Below are positions 23,963 to 36,225 of a DNA stretch of 64,000 bases, piece by piece. A program made the position numbers and the translations under genes. The notes under the pieces were generated by a model that was not told where the DNA came from, made no database searches, and worked only from the letters and a program-made list of their open reading frames with translations. Position 1 is the first letter of the stretch. Each line of letters begins with the position of its first letter. Source of the stretch: Metallyticus violacea (Eukaryota; Arthropoda; Insecta; Mantodea; Metallyticidae); NCBI GenBank assembly GCA_030762175.1, contig CM060841.1, positions 6,351,001 through 6,415,000 of the forward strand, read 5' to 3'.

Positions 23963-24674
23963 GAGGATGTCAAAAAATGTATACATACTTTAAGCAAAGA
24001 AAAAACTGTGTTAACATAACAAAACTGAATTCAAACAAACAGAAAATGATGAGCACTAATCATCTTAGACTTTTACAGTTACAACAGTTGCTCAAAATGC
24101 CTACCATCGGCGTCGATACACTTCTGAGTACGTTGAACTACTGATTGAGCAACGTTTGCGAAAGTGTCCTCAGTGATTGCAGCATATGCTATTTCAATTT
24201 CTTCCTGAAGTGCTGTCAGTGTAGCTGGTTTTTTACGTAATGTAACATCCTTAAGAGTTCCCCATAGGTAGAAGTTCAACAGAGTTATATACGGAGAATG
24301 CGGTGGAAACTCAGACTTCTTTGTTCTACCCAGTGCCTTGGAACATTGTCATCAAGGTACGCACGTATATCTCGGCGGTGATGTGGTGGTGCACCATCAT
24401 GTTGGTAGTAAAATTCCTCACTTCATAGAGTGTATGAATGGCGGGTAAGACGCATGTGTGTATCATGTACAGGTACACTGGGTCAGTTGATAATCTTGGC
24501 TTCATTTGTTCATTGTTAATTTACCTGTCACGTAGCAAGGCTATCATAATATATGTGAGTCACATTTGTTTACAGAACATCCTACTCCACATTACTGTTG
24601 TTTTTCGGTTCAACTTTGAAATATATTAAATACATATCTGCTGCGAAAGTGTGTATACATTTTTTGGCACCCAG
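23963..24674 (-). mobile_element. DUF4817-type Tc1/mariner element M2, copy 1 (deleted)
   Basis: The left end is GAGGATGTCAAAAAATGTAT and the right end is TATACATTTTTTGGCACCC, the M2 inverted repeat. On the minus strand it keeps YQHDGAPPHHRRDIRAYLDD (24345-24420; second catalytic aspartate) and the C-terminal part NFYLWGTLKDV to the end HFEQLL at 24079. At the third catalytic site SPDLTPLDF has become SPYITLLNF, so both aspartates there are gone. The N-terminal helix-turn-helix and first catalytic region are deleted. The right terminus runs directly into a SINE-B. Confidence 0.86.
24079..24420 (-). pseudogene. M2 transposase C-terminal half, copy 1
   Basis: C-terminal half of a DDE transposase of the group whose insect relatives carry a DUF4817-like helix-turn-helix. 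Visible are QHDGAPPHH (second acidic residue), a frameshift near 24320, then NFYLWGTLKDVTLRKKPATL, EEIEIAYAAITEDTFANVAQ, TQKCIDADGRHFEQLL and the stop. It is the best-preserved C-terminus among the three copies, but inactive. Confidence 0.84.
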
Positions 24675-24676
24675 GG

Positions 24677-24937
24677 TGTGTATTTAACGCCCGTTTTTAA
24701 CTACTGAGGCATCACTGGCGTTGGACACTGATGATACATGAAATGAATGAGAGAATTGTTTTTTAAGGAAGGAAGCGTTGTAGGTCTAATTTTAACGCAT
24801 CTCTATGTCATTTGCCATTTATGAGGAATGTGGAAAACCTGGAAAAAACCTCGGGGAGGACGGCCTGGTGGGAATCGAATCCCAGACCTCTCGCTCACGA
24901 GTCCGCGCCCTAACGACCTCGGTCACCCATGGTGGTA
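24677..24937 (-). mobile_element. SINE-B copy, minus strand
   Basis: Tail at the left (TATTTAACGCCCGTTTTTAA), body blocks with AAGGAAGGAAGCGTTG, and head at the right with the B-box GGGATTCGATTCCCAC-type sequence and the A-box complement CCTAACGACCTCGGTCACC. It is more diverged than the 13120 and 51378 copies. No TSD is visible; it sits against the M2 right terminus. Confidence 0.87.
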
Positions 24938-25198
24938 TTACTGTATTATAGAGAAAAAATTGCATGAAAGTCTTGTTCATTAATATTCAGAAATCCCTGA
25001 AACATTTTAAAAATGTGATTTGGGGAATATGAACCCTAGTCTGATTAAAATTATGAATCTGTAAAATTAGTTGCTTTCTCTTAAGAGAAAATGTCAGATT
25101 TTTCAGAAAAATATGTCCAAGATAAGCAAAAAAATGTTTCGATGTTAAGTTAAAGGCGCTATCATTTCAAGAGGGCTCTGCTGATCAATTACTGCAGG

Positions 25199-25199
<1 letters not shown>

Positions 25200-25252
<53 letters not shown>

Positions 25253-25253
25253 T
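25200..25253. repeat. (ATT)n microsatellite followed by G-run
   Basis: About 17 ATT units ending in a nine- to ten-base G run. Confidence 0.96.
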
Positions 25254-25261
25254 GGGGGGGG

Positions 25262-26867
25262 GCAGTTTGCAGAGACTTTTAAACATAGTCACACCAAATG
25301 GCTGTATTCAAGCTTGAAGTATAACGAAAAGCAACTAACATGCCTAAACGTTGTCAGACATAATGTAAATAGAGGTCATATAACTAGGACAATTCTGTAA
25401 TTAAGCATTAAGCTGTAAATAAATAACTTTTTTCTAATTTAATGCCAAGTGCTACTGTACTTAAGATATTCCGTTTTTCATTTTGTGTTCTCGTGACATC
25501 CATAATCTTTTCATCTGGTCTTCTTTCTTTTGTATTTTGATATTTCATTTGCATGTTTTACTTACATTTTCTCTCCCTCAAGATGTCTCCGTGCATTTGC
25601 TTTGAAAAACCACTCCGACAAATTAACAAAAGGTTCTGTTGGTGTCATATCAGCGAGAAATAAGTTAATCAAAACGGAGATTGTTGTTGACTGTTTCTCT
25701 GCTTGACTGACTCTTAGAGTTATCCTGCAGTCGACAGACAAGCGGAAGTTTTCCTCCCTAGCAGGATGAAGGTGGCAAGGCCTGTGGCGAACCTCGCGAA
25801 ATTTTCAAACACTGGTTCGCCTGTTGTTTGTTTTGTTCATCTTTCCCAGTCTTTTGTTCAACGTTGCACTTGTTTTATACGTCAGGAGAAACTTTTTAAA
25901 GCAGGCTCTTCTTCTGGCGGCCCTGTTGCCCGTTTTGTAGAGGGAGAATGAAAATAAACTTGGAGTGTGCTCGGGTTCAGTTCTTATCTTCTTTATTTGG
26001 TATTATTTTACATTTTCCAACAGTAATTAGCTAATTAAGGCCCTTCTAGATTCTTATTCCACCCGATGTATATTTTAATGCGTGAGAAAGAAGCTCTACA
26101 ATGCCACATAGCCGTCAACACAATGAAAAAGCAACTAATATTCTCCAACTCCTCTTTCTCCTTTCGTACAACATTCATGCAGCTCTTCAGATCTGTGTTG
26201 CAGGATTCTCCTGGGTTTTCCTATATAACGAGCTTGCTTTAGGTATATAGCGGTTTTTGAATGCATCGCAGCATTCGAATAGTATAGGAGCCTATCTATT
26301 TGAGAACAAAAGAATAACAGTTTTCTTTTCATTTGCTGTATAAAACAGTGGAATATTCCTAAGGTACTTGAAATACATCAAGAACACAAAATAAAATATG
26401 TTTTAGTATCATCAGAGAACATCAGAGAACAAAATAGTGTTTTGTTCAAATATAGTGTTTGAAACTAAGAAAAAAAAAAAAATAAATACTGCGGATTGAA
26501 CGTAATGGGAAGACATTAGTGAAATAGTGTTCAAAATGAAAATTTTCTTCCACTCTTTTTACGGTGTTTGGATACTCAATTTTTATAATATGTGCTCTTA
26601 ATTTTTACATTTGAATTTGCATTGCTGTATTTGCGTTATACTTTAAATGACTTATGTGTATGTGAGAGTGCCATTTTAGCAAAGTTCAAAAGAATGTAAA
26701 CTATTTCGATTGTACCAATGGATTTCACTGTGAAAAATCTTTCCTAATGGATATCCATCAATCCTAGACACTGTGGGAATATGTGTGTGTGCGTGCGTGA
26801 GAGAGAGAGAAAGAGAGAGAGTCTTTGTCTGTTAACGTTCTAGCTTCATATTTTTTTTTTTTTTTCC
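25262..26867. other. No recognised gene
   Basis: AT-rich, with a GA-rich patch near 26790-26822 and a poly-T run near 26850-26866. The short frames (25766-25951, 26135-26332) are not recognisable. Confidence 0.5.
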
Positions 26868-27846
26868 TCAACGAAACTCGAATTATAGCCATCAATTAAC
26901 AACCGAGTTCGTTTACCAGCAAAATTAGACCATTAGGATGTGAGTTAACCTAAAGCGATTTTTTTTTAAAAATTTAAAAATCGCTCTAGCGGTCACAATT
27001 TTTCTTTTATCTCAATGAAAAGGTAGATTTCTTTAATATAAATTTATAAAAGTAATTGGGAAAATCTGGGCAATTTGGGCTATTAAAAGGGAGGTATATC
27101 TTAAAACTAAGTGGGGATTAAAGCGAAATTTGAAAATCCCTCTATCGGTCGCAATTTAAAACTGTTTTAAGGAAGTAATCTTGGCACTGAAATACAATTT
27201 TAAAACAGTTTCTGAAAATCAGTGAAATCGGACTATTAGAAAGGGGGTTTACATGAAGCCCAAAATTTAAATACACTATCGGCATTAAATTTTCCTTTTT
27301 CACAACGAAACTTTGTATATACCATTTAAATAAAATAAAAAATATAATTCAGAAAATCATGAAAATCGAGTCAATAGGACCGGGGATTTACCTTAAACAC
27401 AAATTTTAAAACATCTCTATAGTGGTACCAATATTTGGTTTTTCACAACAAAATTTGGCATATACCATTTAAATGAAATAAGAAAAATAATTTCTGAAAA
27501 TCAGTGAAATTATATCATTAGTAGTGAGGGTTTTACCTGAAACCCAAAATTTAAAAATTACTCTAGCGGCACCATTTGCTTTTTTGCAGCAGAACTCCAT
27601 ATATACTCTTTAATAAGAAAAACAGTTGGTGAAAACTAGGAAAATCTTGTCATTAAGAATGGGGGTTTACCTGAAACCTTACGTTTAAAATACGCTCTAA
27701 TGGCGCCAATGTTCGTTTCTTCACAATAAAATTCGAAATATATCATTTAAATAAAATAAGAAAAATTTGTTTCTGGAAAATGGACTATATAGGGTAAAGG
27801 TATACCGGAAAACCGAAATTTAAAAAGTGCTCTTGCCTTTAATTTT
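26868..27846. repeat. Diverged tandem array, about 140-bp unit, about 7 units
   Basis: Each unit begins with a CTCTAGCGGCACCAATTT-like segment, followed by a CACAACAAAACT block, a TATACCATTTAAATAAAATA block, a TCTGAAAATCAGTGAAAT block and a GGGGGTTTACCTGAAACC block. Unit starts are near 26984, 27140, 27274, 27415, 27561, 27695 and 27830, giving spacings of 156, 134, 141, 146, 134 and 135. A partial unit precedes the first. The units differ by many substitutions, so the array is old. It carries no coding capacity. Confidence 0.85.
26954..26985. repeat. Perfect AT-rich hairpin at array start
   Basis: AGCGATTTTT on the left is matched by AAAAATCGCT on the right around an AT-rich loop. It sits at the boundary between the first partial unit and unit 1 of the tandem array. 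Confidence 0.75.
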
Positions 27847-28096
27847 ATCTATGTTGTTTTTTTAAAAACAAGGACAAATTAATTCAGCACATAAACTGTA
27901 TTTATAACGATGCATATGTTTTATATTTAACAAAAGCATCGTCGTGAAGATAACAAATGTGAAAAATTAATCTGTGTTTGAGAATTTTATTTATATGTAA
28001 GAGCGCTATGTAATAACATTTAGAAAATGTTTTTACTAAAATAAAATTTAAACCAAATTTCAAAGCTAATGAAAATCGATGAACATTTAGATTTTG

Positions 28097-28375
28097 ATTT
28101 GATTTATTTTCGAACGCTCTTTAAAATCTCAGGTCATCAGCGTCCCATTCAATTCAGGGCGTGAAACGGCCGACAAATTTTGCTCAGAGGCCTCTTCTTT
28201 CAGGCTTGAGGTTCTTTATCGTGCCGTAAATGTACGACACGAGACCCACGGCTTTACTTCCCTTCCGAAGAAAGTCATACTTTGGATTTTTACGCCCGAA
28301 AAATCCATCGATACTTGAACCCGCAATCTTGGGTTTAGAAGGCAAGTATGGTTACCACTACACCACCAGGACCGA
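28097..28375 (-). mobile_element. SINE-A copy, minus strand, near full length
   Basis: Complete order tail-body-head from left to right. The tail complement is ATTTCGAACGCTC-like, then CGTCCCATTCAATTCAGGGC, the block with CTTCTTTCAGGCTTGAGG, GTAAATGTACGACACGAG, and the head with GAACCCGCAATCTTGGG and CACTACACCACCAGGACC. TTTAGATT occurs on both sides (28086-28093 and 28381-28388), a possible 8-bp TSD. Confidence 0.9.
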
Positions 28376-28671
28376 CAAACTTTAGATTGTTTATTGTTCA
28401 TTATGTATTATATGCTTAGTACTTTGAAATTGTTTTTAAATACTAATAGTTTTTGTTTTATTAGAAATATATGAACCTCGTGTTCTTAAATACACAATGT
28501 AACTAGAATTTTTTTCTCTTTTTTAGCGAATGTAAAGATATCAAAGGCTTAGCTCATAAACGTGGTTACATTTAAAAATGTTTAAAAATACCTGCAGAAT
28601 ATAGCTTTTGTATTAGTGGTTATATATTTCATTTAATTAATAGTAAACCATTAATTTTCGTGGTTTAACCT

Positions 28672-28672
28672 C

Positions 28673-28711
<39 letters not shown>
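28672..28711. repeat. (AAT)n microsatellite
   Basis: About 13 uninterrupted AAT units. Confidence 0.95.
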
Positions 28712-28712
<1 letters not shown>

Positions 28713-30235
28713 TGGTTTCTCTTTTGTAATACTTATAGATTGCAAGAAATTTAATTTTGTTCTTTAATACCGCACAGTAAGGCCATAACTTATTTAATTT
28801 CATTATTAAATAAGGTCTACTTCAAATTTTATATTCATTTTTAAGTTATGTAACCCGGTGAGGAATTTGCTTAGTTTACGCAGCTGCTGCGTGACGGATT
28901 TTGTTTATACTTTTAAACTTAAGAACTGCTTCATGAAATGACAGTCATGTTAAGTTTTGTAGTTAGATACAACTCAAAATATTTATGAAAGCTTAAATAG
29001 ATAACAAGAGATAAATGCTCCAAAATATTGTGATGTCATTTCAATAACGACGGAATTCAAAATGCATTGTGTGTCAATGCCTTGTTGAGGGAAAGGATAA
29101 ATGCTTTTGAGTTAGAGAGATGAATCTGTGGGGGGAGGGGCGTGTTATAGGCAGCTGAGTAACCAACAACATAGCGAAAAAATAATTCAGAACAGCCTGT
29201 TAGATATGTGAATAGAAAAACTAAGACTAAAGGAAGGGGAAATTAGAGGTGAAGGTTCATTTCACTCAGATGTACAGTTTTAAGACAAAAGACAAAAGTA
29301 GGATAATAGGAGTGGGTTCTATTGCCTATTAATAGTTTATGGGTACAAATATTTGAGATAATAATCTGCTTCTTATAAATTTTAGGCGTCGATTCTATTA
29401 TAATTTCCAATCTTCTTTGCATTTCTACTTGCAAACTAAAAAGTAACTCATTTTTATTCTAAAATGGTTATGTTGAAAACTTCTAATTTTCTGTGTGAAT
29501 TTGATTACTTATGTTATTTTTTTAACTAAAATTAAAATTGAACAATTTATCATTATCATTAAGTTGCTTTTGGCAACTTAGTGCAAGGTCACATGAATAA
29601 CCTGTCATAATAAGTAAATAATAGCTGCTACATTGATGGCTGCACATGGACAGTCAGTCGAAGTTTGCTGTTGTGTAATTATAACTAAAATTGAGGTTAA
29701 GAAATCATATAACTCAAATCTTTGTGTTGTTACAGGCTGTTGGTGTGTCATTGTTATTAATTATAGTGTGTAGGGTGTAACGTTTACTATAATGTATTGA
29801 AACGTTAGCACGAGAACAGAGAGAGAAAGAGAGTTTGAAATGAAAGAGTTGCTGGTGAGCGCAGATGAACATGACTTCCAACAACTCCTATGGTACAGAT
29901 TAGTAATCGTTATAAAATAAAATTTATATTGTGTTCATTTTATTGTTGATCATTATTGCATTTATAATAAAATACAATAAACCTAAAACTTTGCAGCAAA
30001 CCTATGTCACAATAGTAGAAAAGAAGCTCCAGTTAAATTTCTAAGAGTAAACCGAAAACATCCCCAATCCCCTGGGAACTTCTTACCTATGCCCTACTAT
30101 TGCGGCAGCTCAGAAGAGCATCATTTCCGACCCGACCCCAAGCTTTTAAGACAAGACATGTCAATAGAAAAAGTCTAAAATGACGTCACCACACTCACAT
30201 GATAGTAGCTAGTAAGTGAACGGGTAAATATCGAT
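28712..30235. other. No recognised gene
   Basis: AT-rich. The frame at 29243-29434 is not recognisable. Confidence 0.5.
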
Positions 30236-30345
30236 CGTTACAGCTGCAGTTATTTACCTAACTGATAAGATAAGACACCAGATAAGGGTTTTGGGAAGGC
30301 GATAATTCTAATCGGCGAGGCCGGAAAGTTATGGACCTACCCTTG
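30236..30345 (-). mobile_element. Mariner M1 end fragment (copy 3)
   Basis: Only the transposase-proximal terminus remains: GTTACAGCTGCAGTTATTTA, then CTGATAAGATAAGACACC and AGATAAGGGTTTT, then the inverted repeat GTTATGGACCTACCCTTG and a TA. It is about 110 bp, equivalent to the leader of the full copies. The transposase and other end are missing. Confidence 0.88.
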
Positions 30346-30349
30346 TACA

Positions 30350-31858
30350 TAGAATTATTTTCGATCTTTCTGTTTCTCGGCTCTTTGTTACTATTTTCTT
30401 TGAATGTGATTTATTTACACCTGATCATCAATTTTTTTATTAAAAACAGTTTAACGCTGGTCTTCTTTTGCTAGGGTCCAAGTCCAAACTGTTAGGTAAT
30501 GAAGTTGAAGCCTAATTGTTGCATTTTGCAGGTTAAAATATCCAGTGTTATTTAATGTAGTAATGGATACAATATAGTAGGCATTTCCTCTGTGTATAAG
30601 GCGGCTTTTGAATGTCACAATGTTCCAGATAGATTTTATTTGCTTCCAGCGCTAGTGAGATCCCATCTTTGTTACACTATCAGAATGTTTCCCGCTCACA
30701 AGAATCATTACTTCTACAATCAGTTTTTTCCCTCCCTAGTTTCCACCAAGTAATTTACTCTCCCCATCTGTACTGGTTCATCACTTTCATTGATCATGTT
30801 CAGCACATGTCTTCCTTTATTAGGCATATATGTACTACATAAGATCCTTTATCACAATTTTCTTTTCGGACATTTTATGTGTAAATTTCACCTGTTAGCA
30901 TTGCAAGAACGTTGCTTCTTTTGGTAAATAAAACGTTGTTTGCTGGTCATCAGACTTTCAACCTTTCATAATTTGGTTTCTGTTCTCCTTTGCAGCCCAT
31001 TTGTCTCCCATTGTTCTTCCTGTACGACAAGCTTACACGTAAGATTCTGAGGAGGTCTCTCTCTCCCACATCATTTCTACTCTCCCCCTCCCTTTCTCAG
31101 TTTGGTTCTGCCCTGTGTTCATGTTATAATGTCTATTGCTTTTGAATTCGTTCTCTTGGTGGTAATTACAATATACGACATACCAATGAGATTATTTTAC
31201 AAACAGTGCTAGAAACCCCATAATTAAAAGACATGTGTTTTGTTACTTTGTTTAATTCTTTTCACTTTGTTTCTTTCAAATCAATTAATGCTCGATAAAA
31301 CAAAAGTTAGATACCGTCACTGATTGCTTGTAATATTGGACCCTTCCTCGAGATATTATCGGCACTATGCTAAAATGCCGTGTCATCTTTTGAAGCGCAG
31401 TTAATGGAAACTTAATCATCGATTTTTCTGAAAATAAATAAATAAACACATTGAACGAAATGGAGATTTTATTGAATTAGATTTATCAAACAACTTAAAT
31501 GTACATTTTAGATGCATTAAAATACAATATAATAATTATTTGATTATTAAAATTATATGTAATAACATTATTACCTGCCGTAAATATCTGCTGAAGTAGC
31601 TCTTTAGTATTATTGAGTAGATGTGGGGACAAATTCTTTATTTACCAATCACAAGAATTGTCACGTGAGATTTGTGCTGCTGAACAAGAATGGCAATATC
31701 ACAATAATGCATCCTTCTTAATAATAAATCGTTGCACAACAATGAAATATTACACCATTCTATCAATAAATTAAAATTCCGTTTCTTTCTCTCTAAAGGA
31801 ATTCATAAATGTAATTAACATGGTTTTTATATATAAATAATACCTCATAAATCGGAAA
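30350..31858. other. No recognised gene
   Basis: AT-rich sequence, with nothing identifiable. Confidence 0.5.
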
Positions 31859-31926
31859 GTCGGTTCTGGAGGCCTGGTGGTAACCATGCTTTCCTCGTAG
31901 CGGGTTCAAACCCGGAAAATTCTTGA
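31859..31926 (+). mobile_element. SINE-A head fragment
   Basis: CGGTTCTGGAGGCCTGGTGG then TAACCATGCTTTCCTCGTAG and the B-box GGGTTCAAACCCGG match the SINE-A tRNA-like head, ending a few bases after the B-box. The body is absent. Confidence 0.65.
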
Positions 31927-31929
31927 TAG

Positions 31930-32873
31930 AATACAGATATGAGCTTTGCATTTTATAAATTCAAACTTCAAAAATGCGTATTTTTCAAATTCACGCTTTG
32001 CAATACACAAGCAAAGAACATTGAATTATCTCTATAACAGTATGAGAGCATAATTTTTCAAAGAAAGGCAACTTAACAAGGTTTATACTCTTAGGTGTGG
32101 ATATGCAGATTTGTAATATGGGAAAGTTGCCCTGATGTTTCGCTATCTGCCGGTGAAGGTAAGCACTTGTGTTTGGATCGATACAGCGATGTGTTGCGAT
32201 ACATAGCCCATAGATGGCAGGCGCTGCACTGCCTGGTGAAAAGAATTCTGTAACATTTGCACGAGAAATTCATAACTTTACATTTTCCATGATTTTTATT
32301 CACCCTAATTTTTTATAAATAATCATTGTGATGCTTTTTTCCTCCCTCTTCTTCAAAACACTATGAAAAGTTTATATGTGGTAGAAATTAAAATTAGAAT
32401 GGAAGAATCCGTGTGTATATATTGTTTTGTAAACAGTAGCATAACATTATTTTGATGGCTGTAGAGTAGACCTTTTATGGTTCAATGAAAACAGAATAAA
32501 TAGTGAAGGTAGTTCTCATTAGCGAAATAGGTATATAAAATTTAGCAAAATGTTCTAAGGTTCTAAAATAAAACATGAAATATGCACTTTAGAGTGCACG
32601 TATTTAGTTTAATTTAATTCAGGCATCATATTCTGTTGCATTGCGAACGATTACTAAATCGACTGACATTCAGATGTCTGCAAGTTGCGGTAACAAAAGA
32701 CTGCCTGTTGCAAAGTAAATGCAGGATTTGAGCAACACACTGTTACATTTTCATGAGGCGCTTCATGAATACGTATACACTTCCGGGACGTGCATATATT
32801 TGTTTCTAGTTAGAAACATTAGAATCTTTGTTTAGTGCCTTTATATCAGATGCATATAGACTTTATTGTATTG

Positions 32874-32877
<4 letters not shown>
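31930..32877. other. No recognised gene
   Basis: AT-rich sequence without recognisable features. The 70-codon minus-strand frame at 32091-32303 is not a family I know. Confidence 0.45.

Positions 32878-32912
<35 letters not shown>
32878..32912. repeat. (AT)n microsatellite
   Basis: About 17 AT units. Confidence 0.95.
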
Positions 32913-32915
<3 letters not shown>

Positions 32916-34200
32916 AAGTATCAAATTTGCAGGTTGTGAAATACAGCGCGCAATTAAAGACTAAGTGTTTAAGAAGAATAGTGAACTCCGTTACGTTTAT
33001 CGGTTTCCCAGCCGAAATTTATGATTATATAGTTCAAAATAACTGCAGGTATTCAATCTGTTTTAAGGCTAGAAGCACTAAGTTAATGCAGAAAACAAAT
33101 GAAATCAAACAGTAATTATGATGGCCGAAATTCGCTCTTGCTAATTCTATGGGAATGTTTGATTCGTCCTTAAATATAATTTAATACAGATTTTTTAAAA
33201 AGTAACTTTCTAAGAATTTAAAGCAGTATTCAAGGAAGAAAGAAGCCAACAAAGTTGCGCGAGTCAAAAGGGAACGAAGAAATAAAAGGCGGGGAAAAAA
33301 CCAAAGAAAAAAAAAAGTAGGGAAATGAAATTGGCAGACTTTACCGAAAAGGTATGGTAATCAAGGCTCTCGCAATTGTGTACAGCAATTAGATAGTGGA
33401 TTAGAAGTATAGAAAAAAAAAGTACACAAAAGCAAATAAAATAGAAATGCTAAGCAAATGATATTAAAAATAATTAGGACTATTAAAATACATAAAAATT
33501 TGTAAACTTAATATAAAAAGGCATAAACTTTCTGCCAGAATTAAATAGTGAGCCAAAAAGCTGTTCAAGAACAGATAATGTTGAAAACTAAAACACCAAT
33601 TTTTTAATAGTACAGATTATTTATTTTTTATGATATTTGGAGACTCATAGGTATTTTGTATCTGTATTTTTAAACAAAACATTAAAAGTTAAATTTGTAA
33701 CAAACATTGTCAAAGGAAGAAGATCGCTAATATGAAACACTTGAGATCTCTGGCAATATATTGACTGTCAGATCAAAAAAGAAATAAGTTTAAGACAGGA
33801 ACTAGATATTATTAACTTCATTCAAAAGATTGCAAATAGAAAAGGATAGAATACTTAAAGAGGCAGTAATAGTACAATATAGCAAAGCAGGTACTGGTAA
33901 ATAAAGTTAAAGAAAAGAGTGATTCGGGACTAAAGGGAGGGGGTACATAAAATATTAAAGAATTTTGGGGCTGGAGCAGGTAGAAATATCTAATCTCTGT
34001 AGAAGATGAAAAAAAAACTTGATAAACCTGTATGCAAATGTTCTCAATGCCAAACAATTTAGTATAGTTCAAAGCTGGTACGTGTAAAATTACGAAAATT
34101 TTGGAGCTATTCCAGTAATGTTTGTACCTATGAAAAGCAAGAATTCTTTAAATATTATAACTTAATAGCGTATTTTTCAAATAACCATAATATTTTGAAC
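32913..34200. other. No recognised gene
   Basis: Very A-rich on the plus strand from 33220 to 34080. No feature is recognisable. Confidence 0.5.
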
Positions 34201-34213
34201 ATTTTTTTTTCAT

Positions 34214-34960
34214 ATCATTCAGGCTTCTAATGAAAAATTTAATATTTTACAAAATTCTTTCACGTAATCCCGAAATATTTTCTTTAACTTGTCATAAATT
34301 TTAATTTTTTTTTCAAAGTAATGTTATTTTAAAATTTCAGAAAAGAGAATTTGTCTAAATATTCTTCGTTTAAAATAAAACCATTTATATACATTTTCTC
34401 TTTTCCAAAGGTTTTAATAATGTTTAAATTATGTTATTTGTTAAATTTCTTTTAAAACGTATAACTAAAACGCGCGTTTAAAAATAATGCAAACTTTTTG
34501 TATCATTCTCTTGCTCATTATTCAAATTTATGATGAAAACGTAAGATTTTACAAAATTCACTTCTAGGACCCAGAGAAAGTTATGGTTTAACTTATTCCA
34601 AGTAGCATTATTTTTGCGCATCAAAAAGAGCTGTGTGTTTGCTTGTATTCAATTTTACTCATTGTCAAAGGATTTCAGAAATAGTAAATTTCTCATGTAT
34701 AACATTAGGAAAACTTTTGTAGAATTCCATTAAGTTTTAAACATTTTTATATAGTTTAAAAACTTAAAACAAAAATATTTTATAGCATTACGGCTCAAAA
34801 CATTGCACTGTTTAACTTTTATACATTCAATCACTGTTATTTTTCAAGAATTGGCTTTACTTTGGTCTTTCAAAAACAGAATTCACTTCTATATGCATTC
34901 TTCAAGATAAAGAGAAGTTCAGAGCTATTGATATATCTTCTTTACATATTTAGCGATTTT
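34214..34960. repeat. Possible old tandem repeat, about 300-bp period
   Basis: Segments around 34214-34300 and 34515-34600 share the order CATTATTCA-like, CTAATGAAAA-like, ATTTTACAAAATTC, then GAAA.TT..TTTAACTT. A weaker echo (ACAGAATTCACTTCTAT) follows at 34876. Spacings are about 302 and 325. In such AT-rich DNA the support is weak. Confidence 0.3.
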
Positions 34961-35439
34961 GTTTAAAAAGAAAATCTCATGGGGAATTCTCTATGTACTG
35001 AAAAATGTGGGAAGGCTGTTTCTAAGAAAACCAAGCTTAAAGACAACGCCGATCTGCACGTTACGTCTCAGATATAATAATCATGTTTTGTTACACCGCT
35101 CCATAAAACAAACCAAATATTACATTTAAATTCTAATTATAGCATAGCCTTCTATTAAATATGACACTGATTAAGAATACAAAGCCATATGTCATGTTTT
35201 TTCTCTTACACAATAAGGGCGTCGCCTAGGTACCAGTGTGGATATAGAAAGTGAAGTCAGTGACACAAAGTTCGGCGACTATGCCCGTCTTTGTGACGCA
35301 TGTTATTAATTTTTTTGTAACAGGTCACACCTACATCCTCCACTTCCAGCAATGGCAGTGTAAATGTAACGTCACCGCAACAATCTTGTGGTTCAGAGGT
35401 GGCCAGACACCTGTTTCTGTCTTCCCGTTCTTGGAACGT

Positions 35440-35672
35440 ACCGCTACAGGTGGCCGAGGTCGTTAAGGCGTGGGACTCGTGAGCAGAAGGTCTGCGGTTC
35501 GACCGTCCTCCCTAACTGAGGTTTTTATCCACGTTTTCCTCAGTTCTCATAAATGGCAAATGCCGGGAGTACCCTAAACAAGTTTACTTCCTTTAAAAAA
35601 TATCATTTCATGTCGTTTATCATCAGCGCCCACTTCCTGTGGTGTCTCAGAAGTAAAAGCGGACGTTAAACG
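35440..35672 (+). mobile_element. SINE-B copy, plus strand, small deletions
   Basis: Head CCGCTACAGGTGGCCGAGG, A-box, then GGTCTGCGGTTCGACC, where about 12 bases after the B-box are deleted. Body and tail (CACTTCCTGTGGTGTCTCAG) are recognisable. The left flank TTGGAACGTA and the right flank do not form a TSD. Confidence 0.88.
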
Positions 35673-35879
35673 CGAAGTATTCTGTATGAGGAATATGGGA
35701 TACAGAACTGTTGCTTGGAAGCGAGTAGAACACAGCAAGTATATAAGACTTTTCTACTGGAAAGTAGTGAACTGAGACATCGGCCTGCAGCAAAAACCTT
35801 GACGCGTTAGGGCTATCAACACTAAATATAGGTTACTTTGTTATAGTTATTATTGACATAACCCGATAACGTCTAGCAC

Positions 35880-36225
35880 TTGCATTCAATTCTCATTGTA
35901 CCCGCCATCCTGACCTTGGTATTTTCGTGGTTTTCCCTGGATGCTTGGGATGTTTCCTCTCTCAGTTGGCTCTGTTACAAGGTCGAAAGTGCCAGGGCAA
36001 GGTATGTAAAGTTTCTGTCCCGACGTCTGGTTTGGAATCGAACCTTTCTGAGTGACAACTCTTTGGGGGGTTGTCCTATCTGGAAACATTATACGTTCCC
36101 TCACCTCATCCCTTACTCTCGGAGGTGACCCATTGGGGACGTAAGTACAAACGGCAAGCCATGAGCAATGCTGCAAAGCCAAAGTATCTTCCTCCGCCCC
36201 AAACAATATAATCCAACGCAACCGA
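35880..36225 (-). repeat. Possible SINE relic of a fourth type
   Basis: On the minus strand there is GGTTCGATTCC (B-box-like, about 36030), followed to the left by a GAGGAAACATCCCAAGC segment and CAGGGAAAACCACGAAAATA, a motif common in insect tRNA-derived SINE bodies. A related phrase (AGAAAACCACGAAAAG) occurs at about 42753. A-box and boundaries are not visible. The 111-codon frame on this strand is probably incidental. Confidence 0.35.
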
